A stretch of 64,000 nt of DNA from Helicobacter acinonychis (GCF_900461455.1 NZ_UGIA01000001.1:1054001-1118000); one strand, 5' to 3'. Numbered from the stretch's first letter, positions 18,622 through 28,506 are shown. Translations and numbers: made by a program. The notes: a model not told the origin generated them from the sequence alone.

Positions 18622-20070
18622 ATGAAAAAACCAATCGTTTCAATCCTTGCCCCCTTTTTTATCGCAGTATTATTGTATTTTTTAGGCGCTCCTAGTGGGC
18701 TAAATCCTAACGCATGGCTTTATTTTTGTGTTTTTATAGGCATGATTGTAGGGCTTATTTTAGAGCCGGTGCCAGCAGGCTTGGTAGCGTTGAGCGCGTT
18801 AATGTTATGCGTGGCGTTAAAAATTGGCGTTAATAGTGAAATAGCGAGCGCTAATAAGGCTATTTCGTGGGGCTTGAGTGGGTATGCAAATAAAACGGTG
18901 TGGCTCGTGTTTGTCGCTTTTATTTTGGGTTTAGGGTATGAAAAAAGCTTGTTAGGGAAACGGATCGCTCTTTTACTCATTAGATTTTTAGGGCAAACCC
19001 CTTTAGGTTTAGGCTATGCGGTTAGTTTGAGCGAATTGTGTCTAGCCCCCTTTATCCCTAGCAACTCCGCTAGAAGTGGGGGTATACTCTACCCCATCGT
19101 CTCTTCTATCCCGCCTCTAATGGGATCTACCCCCAATAATAACCCTAACAAAATTGGTGCGTATTTGATGTGGGTCGCATTAGCTTCAACTTGCATCACT
19201 TCGTCCATGTTTTTAACCGCGCTCGCTCCTAATCCCCTAGCAATGGAAATCGCCACCAAAATGGGAGTGCGTGAAATCTCATGGTTTTCATGGTTTTTAG
19301 CGTTCTTGCCTTGTGGGGTGCTTTTAATCTTGCTTGTGCCTTTATTGGCGTATAAAACCTGCACCCCCACCTTAAAAGGCTCAAAAGAAGTGAGTTTGTG
19401 GGCTAAAAAAGAATTAGAGGGCATGGGGAGGTTTTCTTTAAAAGAAATTTTAATGCTCAGTCTCACTTTACTGGCTTTATTGGGTTGGATTTTTGGCAAA
19501 TCTTTAGGCTTGCATGCGAGCGCGACGGCTTTGATTGTCATGGTTTTAATGGCTTTTTGTAAGATTGTAAGCTATGAAGACACCATTAAAAATAAGAGTG
19601 CATTTAATATTTTTTTATTGCTTGGAGCGTTGCTCACGATGGCCGGTGGGCTTAAAAATGTAGGCTTTTTAGATTTTATCGGTAATATTACTAGCGATTT
19701 TTTAAAGCATGCCAACTTGGATCCTTTAATAGCGTTATTACTCGTCATAACCCTCTTTTATTTATCGCATTATTTCTTCGCAAGCATCACCGCCCATGTG
19801 AGTGCATTATTAGCCCTTTTTATAGGGATAGGCTCGCATATTCAAGGGATCAATTTGCAAGAATTGAGTTTGTTTTTGATGTTATCTTTAGGGATCATGG
19901 GGATTTTAACGCCCTATGGCACAGGCCCATCCACCATCTATTATGGGAGTGGGTATATTCAAAGCAAGGATTTTTGGAAATTGGGGCTTATTTTTGGGTT
20001 TGTGTATTTGATCGTGTTTTTAAGCGTGTGCGTGCCTTGGGTAAAATCCATCGCTTTTAGGTGGTTATAG
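18622..20070 (+). CDS. DASS-family dicarboxylate/anion:sodium symporter (HP0143 family)
   Basis: 482 aa, about 12 membrane segments, with the family signature SNSARSGGILYP and the repeat segment LTPYGTGPSTIYYGSGY. This subgroup includes 2-oxoglutarate/malate and citrate/succinate carriers; the substrate is not decided by the sequence. ATG at 18622 follows AAAGGA; an in-frame ATG 57 nt upstream lacks a ribosome site. Its stop directly abuts the mutY start. Confidence 0.85.
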   Translation: MKKPIVSILAPFFIAVLLYFLGAPSGLNPNAWLYFCVFIGMIVGLILEPVPAGLVALSALMLCVALKIGVNSEIASANKAISWGLSGYANKTVWLVFVAFILGLGYEKSLLGKRIALLLIRFLGQTPLGLGYAVSLSELCLAPFIPSNSARSGGILYPIVSSIPPLMGSTPNNNPNKIGAYLMWVALASTCITSSMFLTALAPNPLAMEIATKMGVREISWFSWFLAFLPCGVLLILLVPLLAYKTCTPTLKGSKEVSLWAKKELEGMGRFSLKEILMLSLTLLALLGWIFGKSLGLHASATALIVMVLMAFCKIVSYEDTIKNKSAFNIFLLLGALLTMAGGLKNVGFLDFIGNITSDFLKHANLDPLIALLLVITLFYLSHYFFASITAHVSALLALFIGIGSHIQGINLQELSLFLMLSLGIMGILTPYGTGPSTIYYGSGYIQSKDFWKLGLIFGFVYLIVFLSVCVPWVKSIAFRWL

Positions 20071-21057
20071 CTGGAAACTTTACACAACGCCCTTTTAAAA
20101 TGGTATGAAGAATTTGGGCGCAAGGATTTACCCTTTAGGAATTTAAAGGGCATTAACGCCCCTTATGAAGTCTATATTAGCGAAGTGATGAGCCAACAAA
20201 CCCAAATCAACACGGTAGTTGAGCGTTTTTATTTCCCTTTTTTAAAAGCCTTCCCCACTTTAAAAGACTTAGCGAACGCTCAATTAGAGGAGATTTTATT
20301 GTTATGGCGAGGGCTTGGCTATTATTCTAGGGCTAAAAATTTAAAAAAAAGCGCTGAAATTTGTGCAAAAGAACATCATTCACAACTACCTAATGACTAT
20401 CAAAGCCTATTAAAACTCCCCGGCATTGGCGTATACACGGCTAATGCGATCTTGTGTTTTGGCTTTAGAAAAAAAACCGCATGCGTAGATGCTAATATCA
20501 AGCGCGCACTTTTAAGGCTTTTTGGTTTAGATCCTAACATTCAAGCTAAAGATTTGCAAAGAAAAGCGAATAACTTCCTCAATCTTAATGAAAGCTTTAA
20601 TCATAACCAAGCTTTAATTGATCTAGGGGCTTTAATTTGCTCCCCTAAACCCAAGTGTGCGATTTGCCCCTTAAACCCTTATTGTTTAGGTAAAAACCAT
20701 TTAGAAAAACACACGCTTAAGAAAAAACAAGAAATCATTCAAGAAGAGCGTTATTTAGGCGTTGTCATCAAAAATAACAAAATCGCTTTAGAAAAAATAG
20801 AGCAAAAACTTTATTTTGGCATGCACCATTTCCCTAACTTAAAAGAAAATTTAGAATTCAAGCTCCCCTTTTTAGGCGTAATCAAACACAGCCACACCAA
20901 ATTCAAGCTCAATTTAAACCTGTATTTGGCCGCTGCAAAAGATTTAAAAAACCCCATCAATTTTTATAGCCTTAAAGATTTAGAGACCTTACCCATAAGC
21001 TCTATGACGCTTAAAATCTTGAATTTTTTAAAACATAAAAACTTATTTGGGAGTTAA
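20071..21057 (+). CDS. mutY: A/G-specific adenine glycosylase MutY, apparent CTG start
   Basis: Removes A mispaired with 8-oxoG. I extend it upstream of the first ATG because the frame is open from 20071 and encodes required parts: WYEEFGRKDLPFRN and the catalytic glutamate in SEVMSQQTQ, which a start at 20185 would lose. From 20071 it is exactly 328 aa. The first codon is CTG, right after the transporter TAG, with AGGTGG 9-10 nt upstream; no in-frame ATG, GTG or TTG lies between it and the catalytic motif. Also visible: LPGIGVYTANAI helix-hairpin-helix, catalytic D in VDANI, and the four-cysteine iron-sulfur loop ending PLNPYC. Confidence 0.88.
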   Translation: METLHNALLKWYEEFGRKDLPFRNLKGINAPYEVYISEVMSQQTQINTVVERFYFPFLKAFPTLKDLANAQLEEILLLWRGLGYYSRAKNLKKSAEICAKEHHSQLPNDYQSLLKLPGIGVYTANAILCFGFRKKTACVDANIKRALLRLFGLDPNIQAKDLQRKANNFLNLNESFNHNQALIDLGALICSPKPKCAICPLNPYCLGKNHLEKHTLKKKQEIIQEERYLGVVIKNNKIALEKIEQKLYFGMHHFPNLKENLEFKLPFLGVIKHSHTKFKLNLNLYLAAAKDLKNPINFYSLKDLETLPISSMTLKILNFLKHKNLFGS

Positions 21058-21061
21058 AGCC

Positions 21062-21352
21062 ATGTTAAAAATACCCCTTTTTGTATTAGCACTCATCCTT
21101 TTAAATGCATGCAAAAATCCGAGCATGAGCAAAAACAATCTGCAATGCTATAGAAGTATTATGGGAGCTATCCCTTATGGGAATTTAAAAGATCCTAGCA
21201 ACTCCAACCAGCATTCTAAAGAATGGCTCAATTTAGATCCGCTTTATTTTTCAACATTCCCCACTCAAAGGGGGTTTAATTCTTGCCAAATACAAAGCGA
21301 GCCTACTTTATCGCAGGCACCACTTCAGGGATCAAATACGCAATCGCGCTGA
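21062..21352 (+). CDS. Small predicted lipoprotein
   Basis: 96 aa. Signal sequence MLKIPLFVLALILLNAC with lipobox LNAC (cysteine 17), then a polar body without a recognised domain. GGGAG lies 10 nt before the ATG. The last 50 nt overlap, antiparallel, the 3' end of the lactate permease gene, so the C-terminal 15 residues may be an accident of a lost stop codon. Confidence 0.6.
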   Translation: MLKIPLFVLALILLNACKNPSMSKNNLQCYRSIMGAIPYGNLKDPSNSNQHSKEWLNLDPLYFSTFPTQRGFNSCQIQSEPTLSQAPLQGSNTQSR

Positions 21353-22949
21353 ACACAACTCCCATGATTACTACAAAAACAAGGGAATATTTAACCGTGA
21401 ATTTGAACAATTCGCTCTCTTTACCCACTAACCCCACCGCCGCACAAGCGATAGCGATACTTTGAGGGCTTATCATTTTACCCACAACGCCTCCTGAAGT
21501 GTTTGCCGCCAAGAAAAGCACTTCAGGCAAGCCAAGCTGTGTGGCGATGAGCATTTGCAAAGAGCCAAATAAAAGGTTGGAGCTCGTATCGCTTCCGGTT
21601 AAAAACACTCCAAGCCAGCCTACAACAGGCGAAAAGAAAGTGAAAACATGCCCAGTATCGGCTAACGCCAACGCTAAAGTAGCGCTCATGCCACTATAAT
21701 TAGCCACATACGCAAACGCCAAGACCACGCCAATGGTTAAAATCGGCAAACGCATTTCTTTTAAAGTGGTCCCAAACACCCCTATTGCATCGCTGATTTT
21801 CACGCGCAAAATAAACACGCTCAAAATGGCGGCTAAAAAGATGGAAGTGCCTGTCGTTAAGATTAAAGGTAATTTAAACACGACAGGAAAACTTTTCGCT
21901 TCAGCGACGATGGGAGCGGTTTTGAAAATCTTTTGACTGATAGAACTGAATTCAAACGCAAAGCTAGAAAACGCCAAAGCCCCACCTTCTTTAAAGAGCG
22001 CTTTAAACCAAGGTTGCGTCCATATAATAATCGTGATAGTGAGCAACACAAAAGGCATCCACGCCACGATCACCTTGCAAATATGGTGTTTTTCTGTGCT
22101 AATCGTAGGCTCTTTGCCATTGCTAGTGAAAATATTTTTAGGTTGCCAAAACTTTAAAAATAAAGTGGTAGCAATCAATGACACTAAAGCTGAAATAATA
22201 TCTGGGAGTTGTGGTCCCAAATAATTAGAGCTTAAAAATTGCACGATAGCAAAGCTAAACCCAGTAACCGCCACCGCCGGAAAGGTTTCTCTAACGCCCT
22301 TAAAACCATCCATTAAAAACACGATGAAAAAAGGAATGCCAATAGAAAAAATGGGCAACACCCTGCCCACCATTTGAGAAATCTCTAATTCAGGGACACC
22401 CACCACACTAGCCATAGCGGTAATAGGGATACCCACCGCACCAAAAGCCACAGGGGCGGTATTAGCGATTAAGCATAACCCAGCAGCGTATAAAGGGTTT
22501 AGCCCAAGACCTACTAAAATCGCTGCTGTGATTGCTACTGGACCTCCAAAACCAATCGCTCCTTCTAAAAACGAGCCAAAACAAAAGCCAATCAAAATCA
22601 CTAAAATGCGATGATCTGGGGTCAAACTTAAGATGCTTTCTTTTAAAATCTCAAAATACCCGGATTTCACTGAAAGGTTGTAAAGAAAAATCGCAGCGAT
22701 CACGATCCAAGCGATCGGCCATAAGCCATAGAGAAAGCCATAAATAAAACTCGTGCTCACCATTTCAGTAGGCATTTTATACACAAATAGCGCGATCAAC
22801 ACTGAAAGTGCCAAACTCAAAAACCCAGCACTATACCCCTTAAGCTTAAAGACAATAAGAGAGACAAAAAAGAGTGCAATAGGCGAGAGTGCAACTAGAG
22901 CACTCATCCAAATATTGCCTAATGGGTCATAGATTTGATGAAATTCCAT
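21303..22949 (-). CDS. lctP: L-lactate permease (single copy here)
   Basis: 548 aa, LctP/LldP family, 12 or more membrane segments; imports lactate with protons. Conserved AIGFGGPVAITAAIL, TGSDTSSNLLFG and NTSGGVVGKMISPQSIAIA segments are intact. The reference strain carries two tandem paralogues (HP0140, HP0141), whereas only one is present here. It diverges from the lutABC lactate-oxidation operon, matching its function. Confidence 0.93.
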   Translation of the reverse strand: MEFHQIYDPLGNIWMSALVALSPIALFFVSLIVFKLKGYSAGFLSLALSVLIALFVYKMPTEMVSTSFIYGFLYGLWPIAWIVIAAIFLYNLSVKSGYFEILKESILSLTPDHRILVILIGFCFGSFLEGAIGFGGPVAITAAILVGLGLNPLYAAGLCLIANTAPVAFGAVGIPITAMASVVGVPELEISQMVGRVLPIFSIGIPFFIVFLMDGFKGVRETFPAVAVTGFSFAIVQFLSSNYLGPQLPDIISALVSLIATTLFLKFWQPKNIFTSNGKEPTISTEKHHICKVIVAWMPFVLLTITIIIWTQPWFKALFKEGGALAFSSFAFEFSSISQKIFKTAPIVAEAKSFPVVFKLPLILTTGTSIFLAAILSVFILRVKISDAIGVFGTTLKEMRLPILTIGVVLAFAYVANYSGMSATLALALADTGHVFTFFSPVVGWLGVFLTGSDTSSNLLFGSLQMLIATQLGLPEVLFLAANTSGGVVGKMISPQSIAIACAAVGLVGKESELFKFTVKYSLVFVVIMGVVFSAIAYLIPEVVPAIK

Positions 22950-23122
22950 GCATTTTCCTTGAATGATTAAAAGTATTTTTATATCTTACTTAAAAGAAAA
23001 ACTAATTTTGAGTAGCGTTTAATATTAAGTGGGGTTGAGCAGATTTGTAGTTTATTTTGGTAACAATATCTAAGAGAGTGGGTTTATCAATTTGTGTTTC
23101 ATAATCTTACTAATTTTGATAT

Positions 23123-23128
23123 TATACT
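23123..23128 (+). promoter_or_regulatory. -10 box of lutABC
   Basis: TATACT on the plus strand, giving transcription from about 23135 and a leader of about 35 nt containing AAGGAG. Confidence 0.5.
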
Positions 23129-23169
23129 ATGTTTGAAACTCTTAAATTTGGAATTTTAAGGAGCATTCT

Positions 23170-23898
23170 TTGAAAGTCAATTTCTTTGCGACATGTCTAG
23201 GGACAGCCATATATAGCAACGCATCGCTTAGTGCTATCAAATTACTCCGCAAGGAAAATTTGGAAGTGGTTTTTAAAAAAGATCAAACATGTTGCGGTCA
23301 GCCAAGCTACAATTCAGGGTATTATGAAGAGACTAAAAAAGTCGTTTTATACAATATCAAGCTTTATTCTAACAACGACTACCCCATTATTTTACCCAGT
23401 GGTTCATGCACAGGGATGATGCGGCATGATTATTTGGAATTATTTGAAGGGCATGCCGAATTCAATATGGTTAAAGATTTCTGCTCTAGGGTGTATGAAT
23501 TGAGCGAATTTTTGGATAAAAAATTGCAAGTCAAGTATGAAGATAAGGGCGAACCGCTTAAAATCACATGGCATTCTAATTGCCATGCCTTAAGGGTGGC
23601 TCAAGTGATTGACTCGGCTAAAAATCTCATCAGACAGCTTAAAAATGTAGAACTCATTGAATTAGAAAAAGAAGAAGAGTGTTGCGGGTTTGGGGGGACA
23701 TTTTCGGTTAAAGAGCCTGAAATTTCAGCCGTTATGGTTAAAGAAAAGATTAAAGACATAGAAAGCCGTCAAGTGGATGTGATCGTTTCAGCGGATGCTG
23801 GGTGTTTGATGAATATTAGCACCGCTATGCAAAAAATGGGCTCTTCAACAAAACCCATGCATTTTTATGACTTTTTAGCCTCAAGGCTTGGACTTTAA
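23170..23898 (+). CDS. lutA: L-lactate oxidation protein LutA/LldE, CCG-domain Fe-S protein
   Basis: 242 aa with two cysteine-rich CCG domains: CCGQPSYNSG at 41-50 and CCGFGG at 170-175. Part of the LutABC complex oxidising L-lactate to pyruvate at the membrane. Start is TTG at 23170 behind AAGGAG. First gene of the operon. Confidence 0.92.
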   Translation: MKVNFFATCLGTAIYSNASLSAIKLLRKENLEVVFKKDQTCCGQPSYNSGYYEETKKVVLYNIKLYSNNDYPIILPSGSCTGMMRHDYLELFEGHAEFNMVKDFCSRVYELSEFLDKKLQVKYEDKGEPLKITWHSNCHALRVAQVIDSAKNLIRQLKNVELIELEKEEECCGFGGTFSVKEPEISAVMVKEKIKDIESRQVDVIVSADAGCLMNISTAMQKMGSSTKPMHFYDFLASRLGL

Positions 23899-23921
23899 CA
23901 TTAAGGGATAAAGGGATAATC

Positions 23922-25367
23922 ATGGAAAAACACCACAGCGACCAAGAATACGAAGAAATCATCACCGACCAATTAGGCGATATACAATTAAGGGAAAATT
24001 TGCGTTCTGCAATGGATACCTTAAGGGCTAATCGCAAGAATTTGATTAAAAATCGTTACAGCGAATGGGAAAATTTAAGGGAGTTAGGCAAGGAAGTCAA
24101 GCTTAAAATCTTATCCAGGCTTGATGAGTATTTGGAATTGTTTGAAAAAAACGCCACCAAAAACGGCTTTAAAATCCATTATGCTAAAGACGGCGATGAA
24201 GCTAATGAAATCATTTACAATCTCGCTAAAGAAAAAAACATTAAGCGCATTTTAAAGCAAAAGTCTATGGCGAGCGAAGAAATCGGCTTGAACCATTATC
24301 TCAAAGAAAAGGGCATTCAAGCGCAAGAAACAGATTTGGGCGAATTGATTATCCAACTTATCAATGAACACCCTGTGCATATTGTCGTGCCAGCTATCCA
24401 TAAAAACCGCAAACAAATCGGTAAAATTTTTGAAGAAAAACTCAACGCCGCTTATGAAGAAGAGCCTGAAAAACTTAATGCGATCGCTAGAAAGCACATG
24501 CGCAAGGAATTTGAAAGCTTTAAAATGGGGATTAGTGGGGTTAATTTCGCTATCGCTAATGAGGGGGCGATTTGGTTAGTGGAAAATGAAGGCAATGGCA
24601 GAATGAGTACCACCGCATGCGATGTGCATGTCGCTATTTGTGGGATTGAAAAATTAGTAGAAAGCTTTGATGATGCAGCGATTTTAAACAATTTGCTCGC
24701 TCCAAGCGCTGTGGGTGTACCTATCACTTGCTATCAAAACATTATCACAGGTCCTAGAAAAAACGACGATTTGGACGGTCCTAAAGAAGCCCATGTCATT
24801 TTATTAGACAATAACCGCTCCAATATTTTGGCTGATGAAAAGTATTATCGCGCTCTTTCATGCATTCGTTGCGGGACTTGTTTGAACCACTGCCCTGTCT
24901 ATGATAAAATCGGTGGGCATGCCTATCTTTCCACTTACCCTGGTCCTATAGGCGTGGTGGTATCTCCCCAACTCTTTGGGCTTAATAATTATGGGCATAT
25001 CCCTAATTTGTGCAGTCTTTGTGGGCGTTGTTCTGAAGTATGCCCCGTAGAAATCCCACTAGCGGAGCTTATTAGAGATTTACGATCGGATAAAGTGGGC
25101 GAAGGCAGGGGCGTAGTCAAGGGGGCTAAAAGCACGCAACACAGCACAATGGAAAAATTCTCTATGAAAATGTTCGCTAAAATGGCGAGTGATGGATCTA
25201 AATGGCGTTTTCAATTGAAAATGGCTCAATTTTTCTCCCCTTTAGGCAAGCTTTTAGCTCCCATACTGCCTTTAGTCAAAGAGTGGGCTAGTGTGAGAAC
25301 CTTACCCAATATGGACACAAGCTTGCATGCAAAAGTCCAACATTTAGAAGGGGTGATCTATGAGTAA
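23922..25367 (+). CDS. lutB: L-lactate oxidation iron-sulfur protein LutB/LldF
   Basis: 481 aa. A DUF162/LUD domain in the N-terminal half and two 4Fe-4S ferredoxin motifs, C314-C317-C320-C324 and C364-C367-C370-C374, in the second half. It relays electrons within the LutABC complex. Its end overlaps lutC by 8 nt. Confidence 0.94.
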   Translation: MEKHHSDQEYEEIITDQLGDIQLRENLRSAMDTLRANRKNLIKNRYSEWENLRELGKEVKLKILSRLDEYLELFEKNATKNGFKIHYAKDGDEANEIIYNLAKEKNIKRILKQKSMASEEIGLNHYLKEKGIQAQETDLGELIIQLINEHPVHIVVPAIHKNRKQIGKIFEEKLNAAYEEEPEKLNAIARKHMRKEFESFKMGISGVNFAIANEGAIWLVENEGNGRMSTTACDVHVAICGIEKLVESFDDAAILNNLLAPSAVGVPITCYQNIITGPRKNDDLDGPKEAHVILLDNNRSNILADEKYYRALSCIRCGTCLNHCPVYDKIGGHAYLSTYPGPIGVVVSPQLFGLNNYGHIPNLCSLCGRCSEVCPVEIPLAELIRDLRSDKVGEGRGVVKGAKSTQHSTMEKFSMKMFAKMASDGSKWRFQLKMAQFFSPLGKLLAPILPLVKEWASVRTLPNMDTSLHAKVQHLEGVIYE

Positions 25368-25995
25368 AGATCTTATTTTAAACCGCATTAAAGAAGCCAA
25401 AGCTAAGCATACCATTAAGGGAGCAAACCCTACTTATAAAAATATCATTAAAGTGGAGTTTGAAGATTTGGTGGAAGAATACAAGCATTTTCAAGTGTTG
25501 AATAAAGCTGAAGTCATTGAAAGCGATAAAGAAAATTTAGAGCAAGCGATTTTAAAAGCTTTAGAAAACTTTAAAAGCGAAAAAATCTTACACGCTACGG
25601 ATTTAGATTTAAATTTTGAAGCGTTTAAGGATTTTACTTTACAACCCTATGATAAAGAAATTGAAGCAATGCGTGAAGAATTGTTTAACATTGACACGGC
25701 TTTGTTGCATGGGGCTTGTGGGATTTCAAGCTTGGGCATGATTGGGGCGGTTTCTTCGCATGCAAGCCCACGATTGCTTTCACTCATTACCCTTAATTGC
25801 ATTATCTTATTGAAAAAAGAATCCATTGTGCGCAATTTAAGCGAAGGCATGCAAGCTTTAAAAAACCAGAGTAAAAACGGCGTCTTACCCACAAACATGC
25901 TCCTTATTGGTGGACCTAGCCGGACAGCTGACATTGAATTAAAAACCGTTTTTGGGGTGCATGGGCCTCAAAAAGTCGCTATCATTCTCTATTAA
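25360..25995 (+). CDS. lutC: L-lactate oxidation protein LutC/LldG
   Basis: 211 aa with a LUD domain (GACGISSLGMIGAVSS and the C-terminal GGPSRTADIELKTVFGVHGP). Third member of LutABC; overlaps lutB, so translated from the same message. Confidence 0.93.
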   Translation: MSKDLILNRIKEAKAKHTIKGANPTYKNIIKVEFEDLVEEYKHFQVLNKAEVIESDKENLEQAILKALENFKSEKILHATDLDLNFEAFKDFTLQPYDKEIEAMREELFNIDTALLHGACGISSLGMIGAVSSHASPRLLSLITLNCIILLKKESIVRNLSEGMQALKNQSKNGVLPTNMLLIGGPSRTADIELKTVFGVHGPQKVAIILY

Positions 25996-26004
25996 AGGAT
26001 AAGA

Positions 26005-26463
26005 ATGGAAAAATTAGAAGCTGGGCAGTTAGCCCCCAATTTTAGATTAAAAAACAGCGATGGGGTAGAGATTTCTTTAAAAAATTTGCTCCATAAAAAA
26101 GTGGTGTTGTATTTCTACCCTAAAGACAACACACCCGGATGCACATTAGAAGCGCAAGATTTTAGCGCTCTGTTTAATGAGTTTGAAAAGAAAAACGCTA
26201 TCGTCGTGGGTGTAAGCCCTGATAATATTCAATCGCATCAAAAATTTATCAGCCAATGCTCTTTGAATGTGATCTTGCTCTGCGATGAAGACAAAAAAGT
26301 CGCTAATCTCTACAAAGCTTATGGCAAACGCATGCTTTATGGGAAGGAGCATTTGGGGATCATCCGCTCCACTTTCATTATCAACACGCAAGGCGTTTTA
26401 GAAAAGTGTTTCTACAATGTCAAAGCGAAAGGTCATGCTCAAAAAGTTTTAGAGAGTTTGTAG
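26005..26463 (+). CDS. bcp: Bacterioferritin comigratory protein, thiol peroxidase
   Basis: 152 aa peroxiredoxin of the BCP/PrxQ group. Peroxidatic cysteine C46 in NTPGCTLEAQDF; a second cysteine lies later in QCSLNVILLC. Reduces hydrogen peroxide and organic peroxides with thioredoxin. Starts 9 nt after lutC with AAGGA, so it may be cotranscribed. Confidence 0.95.
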   Translation: MEKLEAGQLAPNFRLKNSDGVEISLKNLLHKKVVLYFYPKDNTPGCTLEAQDFSALFNEFEKKNAIVVGVSPDNIQSHQKFISQCSLNVILLCDEDKKVANLYKAYGKRMLYGKEHLGIIRSTFIINTQGVLEKCFYNVKAKGHAQKVLESL

Positions 26464-26529
26464 TTTCATTCTCAAGCTTTCGCCCCTTTTAATGTTTGGG
26501 CTTTTTAATTATTTCTTTCATTTAGAAAA

Positions 26530-26587
26530 ATTTTGGTCGCTTTGTTTTAAACCCATAAGGGGATAAGAAATTATTTTGCGATAATGT
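26530..26587 (-). repeat. Dispersed intergenic repeat, inverted copy
   Basis: On the minus strand it reads CATTATCGCAAAATA, then CTTATCCCCTTATGGG, TTTAAAACAAAGCGACCAAAA. The order of blocks matches 13459-13522. Confidence 0.55.
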
Positions 26588-26671
26588 CTCTAAAGAACGC
26601 TTTTTAAAAACGACCGCTTGACTAAAACCAACCTTTGATTGTAAAAACGCTAAAAGCATTTTTACAATGAT

Positions 26672-26806
26672 TTATTTTTGTTCAGGTTGCCAAATGGTTT
26701 TTTCTGAAGGGGTGCTATCAGCTTCGTTTTGTAAAATTTGTTGTTTAGTTTCATGGCAAGCTGCAAACAATAACACCAAGATTACAGCTAAAAAGGAAAA
26801 TTTCAT
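26672..26806 (-). CDS. 44-aa lipoprotein (HP0135 family)
   Basis: Short ORF, MKFSFLAVILVLLFAAC then HETKQQILQ and ending WQPEQK. Signal peptide with lipobox FAAC, cysteine 17. AAAGGAG lies 7 nt before the ATG and a TATAAT -10 box at 26841-26846, so it is well supported despite its size. After lipidation only 28 residues remain. Function unknown. Confidence 0.85.
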   Translation of the reverse strand: MKFSFLAVILVLLFAACHETKQQILQNEADSTPSEKTIWQPEQK

Positions 26807-26840
26807 TTCAAGCTCCTTTAAATATTAAAATATACGATCC

Positions 26841-26846
26841 ATTATA
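26841..26846 (-). promoter_or_regulatory. -10 box of the 44-aa lipoprotein gene
   Basis: TATAAT on the minus strand, with predicted start near 26834 and a leader of about 28 nt carrying AAAGGAG. Confidence 0.6.
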
Positions 26847-26994
26847 AGAAAATAAGAGTTAAAAAAAGTTTAATCTTTGATTCTGTTTTAACGGAGCGTT
26901 GTTGCAATTTTAAAAAACGCTCAAAACATTCTTTAAAACCAATCTTTAAAAAACGCTTCCTTGGAGGGTTTAGTTGGGGCTTGTAGAGGAGAAT

Positions 26995-27025
26995 TATTCC
27001 ACAACACCCCCTATCCTTAAGAGTT
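26995..27025 (+). repeat. Dispersed intergenic repeat, short copy
   Basis: ACACCCCCTATCCTTAAGAG matches the central block of the repeat at 13459-13522; flanks have decayed. It sits between the lipoprotein promoter and the 3' end of the DAHP synthase gene. Confidence 0.4.
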
Positions 27026-27103
27026 TTATAATAAAGTAAATCTAAAATGACAAAAAAGTTTAGTGACCCATTTTTAATTAAAATAGAGCTTTAATTTATT
27101 CAA

Positions 27104-28453
27104 CTAAACGCGTTGTTTTTTAAGCATGTCCGCAATCAAAAAAGCGAGTTCTAGGGCTTGAGTGGCGTTTAGTCTTGGATCGCATTGCGTATAATAATGG
27201 TAGCTCAAACCCTCTTCGGTGATCGCTTGCGAGCCACCGATACATTCTGTAACATTCTCACCTGTCATTTCCAAATGAACCCCAGAAGCTAAACTACCTT
27301 CAGCCCTATGGATTTCAAAAAAGCTTTTCACCTCATCTAACACGCAATCAAAAGCCCTTGTTTTAACCCCTGAGCTGGTTTTTACCGTGTTGCCATGCAT
27401 GGGATCAATACTCCATAAGATATGGCGTTTTTCTTTCAACACCCCTTGTAAAAGTTTAGGCAAACGCTCTTTAATCATCTTAGAACCCATGCGCACGATC
27501 AAATTCAAACGCCCCTTAATGTTGTGCGGGTTTAAAACATCGCACAATTCTAGCACTTCGCTTATACTCGCATTAGGCCCAATTTTCACACCAATAGGGT
27601 TACAAACCCCCCTTAAAAACTCCACATGAGCGCCTTTAGGATCTCTTGTCCTTTCGCCAATCCACAGCATGTGTGCGGAGCAATCATAAAACTGGTCAGT
27701 CAAGCTATCCTTACGCACCAAAGGCTCTTCATAATGGAGCAGTAACGCTTCGTGGCTCGTGTAAAATTCCACCTCCCTAAGGATAGGCGTTCGCTCTATC
27801 TCCACCCCGCATGCTTGCATAAACCCTAAAGCTTGCGTGATCCTGTCAGCGATTTGTTGGTATTTTTGCCCAAAGTCGTTGTTTTTGACAAAATCCAAAT
27901 TGAAACGATGCACTTGCTCCAAATTGGCTAACCCGCCTTGAGCAAAAGCCCTAATAAGATTTAAAGTCGCCACGCTTTGATGGTAGGCTTTAAGCATTCT
28001 TTCAGGATTTGGCTCTCTTTCTTTTTTGGGAATCCCATTGATAATATCCCCTCTATAACTCAACACTTCTTCATTGTCTAAGATTTCAGTCGCATTGGAG
28101 CGCGGTTTGGCAAACTGCCCAGCAATGCGCCCCACTTTCACGATCGGTATAGAGCCAGCAAAAGTGAGAACAATCGCCATTTGCATCATCACTTTAAACA
28201 TGTCTCTGATCCTGTTAGCGTTAAATTGAGAAAACGACTCTGCGCAATCGCCCCCTTGCAATAAAAACGCCTTATTGTCAATCGCTTGAGCTAAGCGCTC
28301 TTGTAAGTTTCTCGCTTCACCAACAAACACTAAAGGAGGGTAGGAGTGCAACTCTTTTTTAACTCTCTCTAACTCTTTTTGGTCTTTATAAATGGGGTGT
28401 TGCTCTATCTTAAAAGAATGCCATGAAGTTGGCGACCAAGTTGTATTTGACAT
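27104..28453 (-). CDS. 3-deoxy-7-phosphoheptulonate synthase, class II
   Basis: 449 aa, plant-type (class II, AroA-II) DAHP synthase, first step of the shikimate pathway. Visible: GGDCAESF, the [14 protein letters not shown] motif with catalytic lysine and arginines, RTRDPKGAH, and CIGGS near the C-terminus. Metal ligands lie in DPMHGNT and [10 protein letters not shown]. Has its own -10 box at 28501-28506. Confidence 0.93.
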   Translation of the reverse strand: MSNTTWSPTSWHSFKIEQHPIYKDQKELERVKKELHSYPPLVFVGEARNLQERLAQAIDNKAFLLQGGDCAESFSQFNANRIRDMFKVMMQMAIVLTFAGSIPIVKVGRIAGQFAKPRSNATEILDNEEVLSYRGDIINGIPKKEREPNPERMLKAYHQSVATLNLIRAFAQGGLANLEQVHRFNLDFVKNNDFGQKYQQIADRITQALGFMQACGVEIERTPILREVEFYTSHEALLLHYEEPLVRKDSLTDQFYDCSAHMLWIGERTRDPKGAHVEFLRGVCNPIGVKIGPNASISEVLELCDVLNPHNIKGRLNLIVRMGSKMIKERLPKLLQGVLKEKRHILWSIDPMHGNTVKTSSGVKTRAFDCVLDEVKSFFEIHRAEGSLASGVHLEMTGENVTECIGGSQAITEEGLSYHYYTQCDPRLNATQALELAFLIADMLKKQRV

Positions 28454-28500
28454 TTCTATATCCCTAATATTCTTTTCTTTAATTTAATTTTTTAAGCGTT

Positions 28501-28506
28501 ATTATA
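28501..28506 (-). promoter_or_regulatory. -10 box of the DAHP synthase gene
   Basis: TATAAT on the minus strand, predicted start near 28494, leader about 41 nt. Confidence 0.55.
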
